Shown one piece after another: positions 7,081-13,172 of a DNA stretch of 16,733 nucleotides. Positions within the stretch are counted from its first letter, which is position 1. Each line of letters starts with the position of its first letter. The DNA lies in the NCBI GenBank assembly GCA_020342025.1, contig CP070840.1, forward strand, positions 3,940,269 to 3,957,001, written 5' to 3'. The DNA comes from Deltaproteobacteria bacterium. Its GTDB lineage: Bacteria; Desulfobacterota; DSM-4660; Desulfatiglandales; HGW-15. Position numbers and translations under genes: made by a program. The notes under the pieces are model-generated. The model did not search any database. It was given only the letters and a program-made list of their open reading frames with translations, and was not told the DNA's origin.

Positions 7081-7578
7081 ATGACGGGAAAGATCGATCG
7101 CCTGTTAGAGGGCATCATAAAATTCTTTGGCGTTGTTGCCGGGATTCTTTTTATGATGATGGCCCTCATCGTGACCTATAACGTGGTCATGCGGTATTTT
7201 GTGGCCAGGCCCCCTGTCTGGGCCGTTGAAACCACTGAATATATCATGGTGTACGCCACATTCCTGGCCGCAGCATGGGTCCTTAGTATAGACGGGCACG
7301 TCAAGATCGATATCCTCGTGATGAGGTTGTCTTCGAAAAATCAGTATCTTCTCAACGTCATCGTCTCCTTTCTGGGGTTCCTGGCGTGCGCTGTACTGGG
7401 ATGGTACGCCGTGAAATCCACCTACAACCTTTACACCCGGGAAGTCATTATGATGAAGATGATGCCCTGGCCCAAGTGGATCCTGATAGCTCCCATCCCT
7501 TTAGGCATACTGCTCACCTTAATCCAGTTCATAAGAAACCTGGTTGCCCTATTGGGAAGAAAGGGGGTCGCAAATTGA
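7081..7578 (+). CDS. dctQ: TRAP transporter small permease subunit, DctQ family
   Basis: A 165-residue membrane protein with four predicted helices at about 14-37, 50-68, 88-112 and 132-152. Family signatures are NVVMRYF (34-40) and DGHVKIDI (71-78). The ATG at 7081 is chosen over an in-frame ATG at 7027 because GAGAGGA at 7069-7075 is well placed, the shorter protein has normal DctQ length, and the 7027 start lies inside the arm of a strong hairpin. It forms the membrane complex with DctM and receives ligand-loaded DctP. The 44-base gap to dctM is normal for these operons. Family assignment is secure. Confidence 0.92.
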   Translation: MTGKIDRLLEGIIKFFGVVAGILFMMMALIVTYNVVMRYFVARPPVWAVETTEYIMVYATFLAAAWVLSIDGHVKIDILVMRLSSKNQYLLNVIVSFLGFLACAVLGWYAVKSTYNLYTREVIMMKMMPWPKWILIAPIPLGILLTLIQFIRNLVALLGRKGVAN

Positions 7579-7622
7579 TTTGGGCCTTGGGGGAATTGGG
7601 TAACCGGTTCGAGGTAAACTAG

Positions 7623-8936
7623 ATGGAATGGTGGGTCTTTATCATCATTTTTTTTACTGCCTTTTTGTGCCTTCTTGCCATCGGCCTGCCTGTTGCCTTC
7701 GCCTTTATGCTCGTTAATCTTGTATTTGTGATCATTTTGATGGGGGCAAATGCAGGTCCCCATCAGATGATTATGAATATGTTCGATTCCATATCCATCT
7801 TTACCATTGCCCCTGTCCCTTTGTTTATCCTTCTGGGTGAGATTCTCTTCCATTCAGGAATGGCTTTACGCGCCCTTGACGTGCTTTCCAGGCTGCTTGG
7901 GAAGCTTCCCGGACGCCTAAGTGTGCTCGCCAATCTGGGGGGGACTATTTTTGCCGCCCTCAGTGGCTCCCCCATGGCCAACACAGCCATGTTGGGTTCC
8001 ATACTCGTGCCTGAAATGGAGAAAAGGGGCTACAGCCGTCTCATGACCATTGGTCCCATTATGGCTACAGGTGGCATAGCGATGATCATTCCCCCCAGTA
8101 TCCTTTCTGTTGTCTATGCCACGATTGCTGAGATCTCTATTGCAAAACTGCTCATTGCTGGGGTTATACCCGGTTTGATCATGGCAGCCAATTATATGAC
8201 ATATATTATAAGTGCGTGTCTGCTTAAGCCCGAACTTGCGCCCAGTTATGAATTTGAAAAGACATCGAGGAGGGAAAAATTCGTTCTGTTCATGAGGGAT
8301 GTTGCCCCTCTGTCTATACTCATGTTCCTGGTCCTGGGCCTCATCTTTTTAGGGGTAGCCACACCCACTGAGTCCGCAGCCGTCGGTGTCGTTGGGGCCC
8401 TTGTCATGTCCATTTACTATAGGGGATTTACATGGACAATGATCAAGGAATCCGTTATCGCAACCACCAGAATCGCGGGCATGATATTTCTGATACTGGC
8501 AGGCTCTGCCATATTCAGCCAGATCATGGCCTATACGGGAGCCACAAGGGGGATAACAGAATTGATCGTGGGGCTCCCCTTGCCTTCCACATTGAAGATT
8601 CTATCCATGCTCTTTATCGTCTTTCTACTTGGCATATTCATCGATCAGGTCTCTATCATGATGATCACGATCCCTCTATTCATCCCTGTGGTGAATGCCT
8701 TGGGAATCGATCCCTACTGGTTTGCCATCCTTATGCTGATTGATCTGGAGATTGCTTTGACAACGCCCCCATTTGGCGTTTTACTTTTTATTATGAAGGG
8801 CGTTGCCCCCAGAGGAACTACCATGGGGGACATTTACAGGGCCGTATTTCCGTTTGTCACATGCGACAGCTTTGCCGTGTTCCTCGTTATGCTCTTTCCT
8901 GCCTTAGCAACCTGGCTTCCAGGCCTAATGCTCTGA
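7623..8936 (+). CDS. dctM: TRAP transporter large permease subunit, DctM family
   Basis: A 437-residue, highly hydrophobic protein, the usual length for DctM, with about twelve or more transmembrane segments. The loops GEILFHSGMALRALDVLSRL, LSGSPMANTAMLGS, ATGGIAMIIPPS and TPTESAAVG are characteristic of the large TRAP subunit, which carries the sodium-coupled transport path. ATG at 7623 starts the protein directly with its first membrane segment. The gene completes a canonical P-Q-M operon. It ends 56 bases before the corrinoid protein gene, so read-through into the methyltransferase module is likely. Substrate class is an organic acid by family; identity is unknown. Confidence 0.95.
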   Translation: MEWWVFIIIFFTAFLCLLAIGLPVAFAFMLVNLVFVIILMGANAGPHQMIMNMFDSISIFTIAPVPLFILLGEILFHSGMALRALDVLSRLLGKLPGRLSVLANLGGTIFAALSGSPMANTAMLGSILVPEMEKRGYSRLMTIGPIMATGGIAMIIPPSILSVVYATIAEISIAKLLIAGVIPGLIMAANYMTYIISACLLKPELAPSYEFEKTSRREKFVLFMRDVAPLSILMFLVLGLIFLGVATPTESAAVGVVGALVMSIYYRGFTWTMIKESVIATTRIAGMIFLILAGSAIFSQIMAYTGATRGITELIVGLPLPSTLKILSMLFIVFLLGIFIDQVSIMMITIPLFIPVVNALGIDPYWFAILMLIDLEIALTTPPFGVLLFIMKGVAPRGTTMGDIYRAVFPFVTCDSFAVFLVMLFPALATWLPGLML

Positions 8937-8992
8937 TCGGGACAGGGCATGAACAGGGAGGGCAACTCATACCGCTCATCACTGGAGAAAAT

Positions 8993-9619
8993 ATGGAAAA
9001 AGCGATTGCGCAGAAATTAGCCGATCTGGAGGAGGAAGCATTCTTAAATCTCGTCCTGCAGGAACTGGACGTGGGCGCTGATCCCATGACCATACTTGAA
9101 GATTGCCGAACAGGTATGATCCTCGTGGGTAAACGTTTTGAGGAGAACACATATTTCATATCTGACCTCATGATGGCGGGTGAACTCTTCAAGCAGGCCA
9201 CCCATCTACTCGCCCCCAAGATGCAGCTATCGGGTGACGCAAGCCGTGGAAAGGTGGTGGTGGGGACTGTTAAAGGAGACATACATGATATCGGCAAGGA
9301 TCTGGTTGTGGGGATGCTGAAAGCGGCCAACTATGATGTCTATGATCTGGGGGTGGACGTGCCTCCGGAGAAGTTTATTGAAACACTCAAGGAGACCGAG
9401 GCCCCCGTCCTGGGACTCTCTGCCCTCATCACAACCGCTTTTGATTCCATGAAGGATACGGTAGACGCGATCAAAGAAGCTGGGATCAGGTCACAGGTCA
9501 AGATTATGATTGGCGGGGGACCTGTTAACCAGGAGGTGGTCAAGTACAGTGGGGCAGATGATTGGGGCGCTGATGCTCAGAAGGCTGTCACCCTCTGTAA
9601 CAGTTTTATGGAGGGGTGA
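8993..9619 (+). CDS. Corrinoid protein (MtaC/MtbC/MtvC-type cobalamin-binding methyl carrier)
   Basis: A 208-residue B12-binding protein. Residues 1-80 form the helical cap domain (B12-binding 2). Residues about 86-208 form the Rossmann-like cobalamin domain with D96-x-H98-xx-G101 (GDIHDIGKD), whose histidine is the lower axial cobalt ligand, then GLSAL (141-145) and IGGGPVN (173-179). The ATG at 8993 with GGAG at 8984-8987 is chosen over an in-frame start at 8861 inside dctM because known proteins begin with this helical cap. It should carry a methyl group as methyl-Co(III) between the UroD-type methyltransferase encoded immediately downstream and the AcsE-type one. Substrate is not readable from it. 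Confidence 0.93.
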   Translation: MEKAIAQKLADLEEEAFLNLVLQELDVGADPMTILEDCRTGMILVGKRFEENTYFISDLMMAGELFKQATHLLAPKMQLSGDASRGKVVVGTVKGDIHDIGKDLVVGMLKAANYDVYDLGVDVPPEKFIETLKETEAPVLGLSALITTAFDSMKDTVDAIKEAGIRSQVKIMIGGGPVNQEVVKYSGADDWGADAQKAVTLCNSFMEG

Positions 9620-9621
9620 TT

Positions 9622-10752
9622 ATGGATCATGAAAAACAATATCAGGAGCGAGCAGATCGCATCACTCGGGCCATCAATCTGGAGCCTGTGGATCGCATTC
9701 CCATCATCTATATGGCCACCGCCTTTTCACCTCGCTACATGGGCATGACACAGGCCGAATTTGTGACCAATCCGGATGCCCCCGTAGAGGTCACCCTTGC
9801 TGCCATGGATCGTCTTGGAGACCTGGACGGTATCAACATGATGCCCGGCGCCTTCCAGACCGTAAAACTGAGCCTCTTGTGGTTGTCCAAGATTGCCATG
9901 CCAGGGAAGGAATTGCCTGAGGACCAACTGTGGCAGGTTCAGGAAGCGGAACTTATGACTGTGGAAGACTATGATTTCATCCTAGACAAGGGCTGGAACG
10001 CCTTTTTGGAGGGCTATAGACCCAAAATCCTGGACATGAAACTTTATGAGGCCCACCTTGGGTGGATAGGGAAGGATTTCAGTGACGTGCCAAAGAAATT
10101 CCGCAAAGCCGGTTACGACATTATGGCTTGTGGGTCCACCACCATTCCCTTTGAGTCTCTTTGCGGCGCGCGCTCCATGCCTAAGTTCTTCCTCGATCTT
10201 TATCGCATCCCGGACAAGGTTAAGGCGGTCATGGATGTCATGCTTCCAAACCTGATCAAAATGGGCATTCGAGCCGCTGAGCTCACAGGCGTGCCCCGTG
10301 TGTGGATTGGAGGCTGGCGGTCAGCCAGTGCCCTGCTCGCCCCCAAGATCTGGGACACCCTGGTCTTTCCCTATTTCTGTGAGATAATTAACGCCCTCAG
10401 TGAAAAGGGCATCTTATCTGTTTTACACTGGGACCAGGATTGGACGCGTGACCTGAGCCGACTTCTGGAATTCCCAGCCAAGAAATGCGTTCTTAATCTT
10501 GATGGGATGACCGATATACGAAAGGTGAAAGAGATATTAGGCGACCACATGGCTATCCTGGGGGACGTACCTGCAACCATGTTCGCCACAGGGTCGCCCG
10601 ATGATATCTATGAATACGTGAAGTCGCTTGTACAGGACGTGGGCCCCACGGGTCTGCTTCTGTGTCCGGGCTGCGATGGCCCGATCAATACCAAGCCTGA
10701 AAACATGGAGGCATTCGTGGCGGCTGGTAGAGAATTCGGTGTGGTCGGTTAA
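9622..10752 (+). CDS. Uroporphyrinogen decarboxylase-like (MtaA/MtvB-type) corrinoid methyltransferase
   Basis: A 376-residue UroD-fold TIM-barrel protein of the corrinoid methyltransferase type. The MtaA-type zinc motif HxC...C appears as H269-W-D271 ... C348: the spacing H to C (79 residues) is as I recall for methanogen MtaA, but the middle cysteine is replaced by aspartate. C351 is an extra nearby cysteine. ATG at 9622 is preferred over GTG at 9616; GGAGGGG at 9610-9616 fits ATG. The gene abuts the corrinoid gene, so it is the probable substrate methyltransferase (methyl-X to corrinoid), as in O-demethylase systems. Heme biosynthesis HemE is unlikely in this context. Which methyl donor it uses (methoxyaromatic, methylthiol, methylamine) is unknown. 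Confidence 0.85.
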   Translation: MDHEKQYQERADRITRAINLEPVDRIPIIYMATAFSPRYMGMTQAEFVTNPDAPVEVTLAAMDRLGDLDGINMMPGAFQTVKLSLLWLSKIAMPGKELPEDQLWQVQEAELMTVEDYDFILDKGWNAFLEGYRPKILDMKLYEAHLGWIGKDFSDVPKKFRKAGYDIMACGSTTIPFESLCGARSMPKFFLDLYRIPDKVKAVMDVMLPNLIKMGIRAAELTGVPRVWIGGWRSASALLAPKIWDTLVFPYFCEIINALSEKGILSVLHWDQDWTRDLSRLLEFPAKKCVLNLDGMTDIRKVKEILGDHMAILGDVPATMFATGSPDDIYEYVKSLVQDVGPTGLLLCPGCDGPINTKPENMEAFVAAGREFGVVG

Positions 10753-10755
10753 GGA

Positions 10756-10779
10756 AGCTCTCAGCCATCAGCTCTCAGC
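10756..10779 (+). repeat. Short direct repeat AGCTCTCAGC
   Basis: AGCTCTCAGC occurs at 10756-10765 and again at 10770-10779, separated by CATC. It lies right after the methyltransferase stop and just ahead of a larger palindromic repeat. Such GCTCTCAGC-type tracts are often seen next to intergenic repeats; no function can be assigned. Confidence 0.5.
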
Positions 10780-10785
10780 AATTAA

Positions 10786-10881
10786 TGTCATTCCCGCGAA
10801 GGCGGGAATCCAGAGAAATATGGAAAAGGACTAGATTCCTGCTGGAGTTTACCCCGCACTTGATGCGGGGCAGGAATGACA
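10786..10881. repeat. Intergenic palindromic repeat with TGTCATTCC / GGAATGACA ends
   Basis: A 96-base element with 9-base perfect terminal inverted repeats at 10786-10794 and 10873-10881. It includes a 7-base-pair hairpin TTCCCGC-GAAG-GCGGGAA (10791-10808) and a second hairpin CCCCGCA-CTTGA-TGCGGGG (10852-10870). This is the widespread TCATTCCCGCGAAGGCGGGAATCC type of bacterial repeat (from memory). An open frame running through it is an artefact of the repeat. It separates the UroD-type from the AcsE-type methyltransferase gene. Confidence 0.87.
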
Positions 10882-10915
10882 AAAGAAGAGATTGCTATAA
10901 CAGATTCAGATATCC

Positions 10916-10950
10916 CTCAGCGACTCGACTGAGCAAGTGGAAGTCTTGCT
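10916..10950 (+). promoter_or_regulatory. Two adjacent small hairpins upstream of the AcsE-like gene
   Basis: CTCAG (10916-10920) pairs with CTGAG (10929-10933), and the directly following AGCAAG (10932-10937) pairs with CTTGCT (10945-10950) around a 7-base loop. The two stems overlap by two bases, so they may be alternatives. They lie 37 bases before the chosen start at 10987. The sequence does not resemble a known cobalamin riboswitch, and the stems may be chance. Confidence 0.3.
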
Positions 10951-10986
10951 GCGGGGAGGCTCATTCGGGGAATGGAGATAATCATC

Positions 10987-11799
10987 ATGCTCATTATCGG
11001 CGAGAAAATCAACGGAACGCGCAGCCAGGTTGCAAAAGCCATAACGGAACGTGATAAGGATTACGTCCAGGACTTGGCCCGCAGACAAGTGGAGGCAGGC
11101 GCCGATTACCTGGACGTCAACGCTGGGACCAAGCCGGATCTGGAGCCCGATGCCCTGGTATGGCTGGTGGGCGTTGTGCAGGATGTGGTGGATGTGCCAT
11201 TGTGCTTAGATAGCGTCAATCCAAAGGCCCTTACGGCCGCAATGGATCACGCGGAACAGACGCCCATGATTAACTCCATTAGCGGAGAAAAAAGGCGTTT
11301 GGAGGAAGTCTTACCTCTCGCTTCAAAACATGACTGTCCAGTCATTGCTCTTGCCCTGCATGATAGGGGAATTCCCAAGACAACAGAGGCTCGCTTGGCC
11401 ATCGTGCGTCAAGTGATCCATGAAACGGATAGGGTGGGCATAGTCCGTGAAAAGCTGTTTGTAGACCCTTTAGTGATAGCGATCGCTACCGATACGAATA
11501 GCGGGCTAAACGCATTTGAAACCATGCGGGGGATTAAGGCGGAGTTCCCGGACGTCCATTTGACCTCGGGGCTTAGCAATATCTCCTTTGGCATGCCTGT
11601 TCGGGGACTGATCAATCGAGCCTTTCTCACCTTTGCATTGGAGGCGGGCCTGGACAGCGTCATCATGGATCCCTTGGATCGAGAGCTTTACGGGGCTCTA
11701 CTTGCAGCGGAGGTGGTCCTGGGTAGAGATCGGTATTGCCTGAACTACACGAATGCGTACCGTGAAAACCGGATAGGCCCGCCAAAGGAGAAACGCTGA
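10987..11799 (+). CDS. Methyltetrahydrofolate:corrinoid methyltransferase, AcsE/MtrH-like pterin-binding family
   Basis: A 270-residue pterin-binding TIM-barrel protein. It aligns end to end with the remembered AcsE (MeTr) of Moorella, which begins almost identically with MLIIGE-INGT/M. Visible motifs are DVNAG (around residue 38), CLDS (around 76), MINSISGE (around 94) and GLSNISFG (around 198), where the asparagine binds the N5 region of the pterin. ATG at 10987, with GGAG at 10974-10977, is chosen over ATG at 10972 to match the family start. In this operon it should move the methyl group from the methylated corrinoid protein to tetrahydrofolate, sending it to oxidation or the Wood-Ljungdahl pathway. 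The direction could be reversed, but the neighbour methyltransferase supports demethylation. Confidence 0.9.
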   Translation: MLIIGEKINGTRSQVAKAITERDKDYVQDLARRQVEAGADYLDVNAGTKPDLEPDALVWLVGVVQDVVDVPLCLDSVNPKALTAAMDHAEQTPMINSISGEKRRLEEVLPLASKHDCPVIALALHDRGIPKTTEARLAIVRQVIHETDRVGIVREKLFVDPLVIAIATDTNSGLNAFETMRGIKAEFPDVHLTSGLSNISFGMPVRGLINRAFLTFALEAGLDSVIMDPLDRELYGALLAAEVVLGRDRYCLNYTNAYRENRIGPPKEKR

Positions 11800-11845
11800 G
11801 ATACAATGGCAATAAGGGGCGTTCAAAAGGAGGACGAGAGATTTA

Positions 11846-13033
11846 ATGGACATGCAATCATCGGTCGAGAGGAACGCGGTGGCTCTGGGCCAGAAAAACC
11901 AAGACTCTAGTCAGGATTATCCCTTCCCTGTTTCTAAATATCGTTTCGATCAGAAGAACGACATGTTCAAAAGGGCATTATGGGATGAAAAGATTCAGCC
12001 AGCAGGCAAACGCTTTTACAGAGAGGCTGTATTCCAAGAAAAGGTGGGTTTCCGAAAGATAGACTATGCCCTGCGCAACGGAGCCTGGAACCTGGAATGG
12101 GGTGCCGGTCTCGGAAACTCCAGGAGCAATTTTGGACTTTATGCCTGGGAGGGCGTAAATGCAAAGATAGAGCACTTTGTGAAAACCGGGGATCCGGTCA
12201 AAGACTCCCCTGAAGAGATGAGTCGCCTTATTAAGAAGGTTGCCCTCTACTTTGGGGCGGATCTGGTTGGCATCTGCAGACTTCATCCCCACTGGGTCTA
12301 TTCACATGAATACAATACCATGACCCAAGAGCACTATCCCATTGATGTTCCTAAGGGCTGCCAAAATGCGATCGTTATGGCCATTGAGATGGACTACGAG
12401 ACCATTCGCATGTCTCCCAGTGGCATGGAGGACGCGGCAACTGGGCTGGGCTATTCCAAGATGGCCTTTGTGGCCAATCTATTGGCCACATTCGTTCGGG
12501 GTCTCGGATACCGGGCCATTCCATCAGGGAATGATACGGCTTTAAGTATTCCCCTTGCCATGGCCGCAGGTCTGGGGGAGATGGGCCGATTAGGACTCCT
12601 AATCACAAGAGAATTTGGCCCTCGGGTGCGGCTCTGCAAGGTATTTACAGATCTTCCCTTGAGTTACGATTCCTATCAACCCGTTGGGGCCGAAGCATTC
12701 TGCAAGGACTGTAAGAAGTGTGCCTCAAACTGCCCCTCACAGGCGATCTCCCATGGTAATATGACCATTGAAGGGTATAACATTTCCAACCAATCCGGGA
12801 CCTTGAAGTGGTATGTGAACTGTGAAAGATGCTTCGAATTTTGGGGCAAAATTCGGATGGCCTGCTCCAACTGCATCATGGTATGCCCTTATAACAAGCC
12901 ACGGGGGATTATCCATGATCTTTCTCGGGCCATTATCCGCAGGACTCACCTCTTTAACCGATGGCTCCTCTGGGCTGATGACCTGTTCGGATATGGCAAA
13001 CCCTTGCCTTCAGAACGGTTCTGGAATCCGTAG
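11846..13033 (+). CDS. Reductive dehalogenase-like (RdhA family) corrinoid/Fe-S protein without Tat signal
   Basis: A 395-residue protein of the RdhA family. The core includes GYSKMA (202-207), PSGND (226-230) and FGPRVRL (257-263). Y203, N229 and R262 are spaced 26 and 33 residues apart, the same as Tyr246, Asn272 and Arg305 of Sulfurospirillum PceA. Two ferredoxin motifs follow: C286/C289/C292/C296, and C326/C329 with C340/C343/C347 in the RdhA-style context CFEFW...CSNCIMVCPYNKP. The N-terminus has no twin-arginine or other export signal, and no RdhB-like membrane anchor follows, so it should be cytoplasmic. AAGGAGG at 11827-11833 precedes ATG 11846. It sits 46 bases after the AcsE-like gene. 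It may remove halogen from an imported aromatic acid, or reduce or activate the neighbouring corrinoid protein. QueG is the main alternative family but fits less well. Confidence 0.83.
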   Translation: MDMQSSVERNAVALGQKNQDSSQDYPFPVSKYRFDQKNDMFKRALWDEKIQPAGKRFYREAVFQEKVGFRKIDYALRNGAWNLEWGAGLGNSRSNFGLYAWEGVNAKIEHFVKTGDPVKDSPEEMSRLIKKVALYFGADLVGICRLHPHWVYSHEYNTMTQEHYPIDVPKGCQNAIVMAIEMDYETIRMSPSGMEDAATGLGYSKMAFVANLLATFVRGLGYRAIPSGNDTALSIPLAMAAGLGEMGRLGLLITREFGPRVRLCKVFTDLPLSYDSYQPVGAEAFCKDCKKCASNCPSQAISHGNMTIEGYNISNQSGTLKWYVNCERCFEFWGKIRMACSNCIMVCPYNKPRGIIHDLSRAIIRRTHLFNRWLLWADDLFGYGKPLPSERFWNP

Positions 13034-13081
13034 GAAAGGAAAAAAATAGACCTTCTCAGCATATTTCTCTAACGCGTTGTC

Positions 13082-13110
13082 TTAACGATGAATCTTTTAT
13101 CTGCTATAAA
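13082..13110 (+). promoter_or_regulatory. Possible sigma-70-type promoter upstream of the enoate-reductase-like gene
   Basis: TTAACG (13082-13087) and TATAAA (13105-13110) are separated by 17 bases. The -10 box matches 5 of 6 and the -35 box 4 of 6 consensus positions. The surrounding sequence is AT-rich compared with the genes. It would start transcription about 55 bases before the ATG at 13173. This is a sequence match only. Confidence 0.35.
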
Positions 13111-13125
13111 TAGAATTTAAGCTCC

Positions 13126-13140
13126 CCGCACCCTGTGCGG
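13126..13140 (+). promoter_or_regulatory. Small GC hairpin in the leader of the enoate-reductase-like gene
   Basis: CCGCAC (13126-13131) and GTGCGG (13135-13140) form a perfect 6-base-pair stem with a 3-base loop, 33 bases before the ATG at 13173. It has no following T-run. It may be a leader structure or the remnant of a CCCCGCAC-type repeat like that at 10852. Confidence 0.4.
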
Positions 13141-13172
13141 TGACAGAGAATCTTACAGAGGAGAGAGATTTC

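Noticed and set aside
8861..8992. A 44-residue N-terminal extension of the corrinoid protein
   Set aside because: It overlaps the end of dctM and is not part of the known family; the ATG at 8993 has its own ribosome-binding site.
9622..10752. HemE uroporphyrinogen decarboxylase (heme biosynthesis)
   Set aside because: The gene directly follows a corrinoid protein gene and has the H...C spacing of corrinoid methyltransferases; no heme genes are nearby.
10882..10986. Cobalamin riboswitch before the AcsE-like gene
   Set aside because: The stretch is too short and no B12-box-like consensus was seen; only two small stems are present.
10785..11054. An 89-residue open frame beginning MSFPRRRESRE
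   Set aside because: This peptide is the translation of a TCATTCCCGCGAAGG-type palindromic repeat and then overlaps the AcsE-like gene in another frame; it has no ribosome-binding site.
11846..13033. Reading the RdhA-like gene as epoxyqueuosine reductase QueG
   Set aside because: QueG is the nearest other cobalamin/two-cluster family, but the CFEFW...CSNCIMVCPYNKP block, the PSGND and FGPRVR motifs with PceA-like Y/N/R spacing, and the roughly 130-residue N-terminal extension fit RdhA better.
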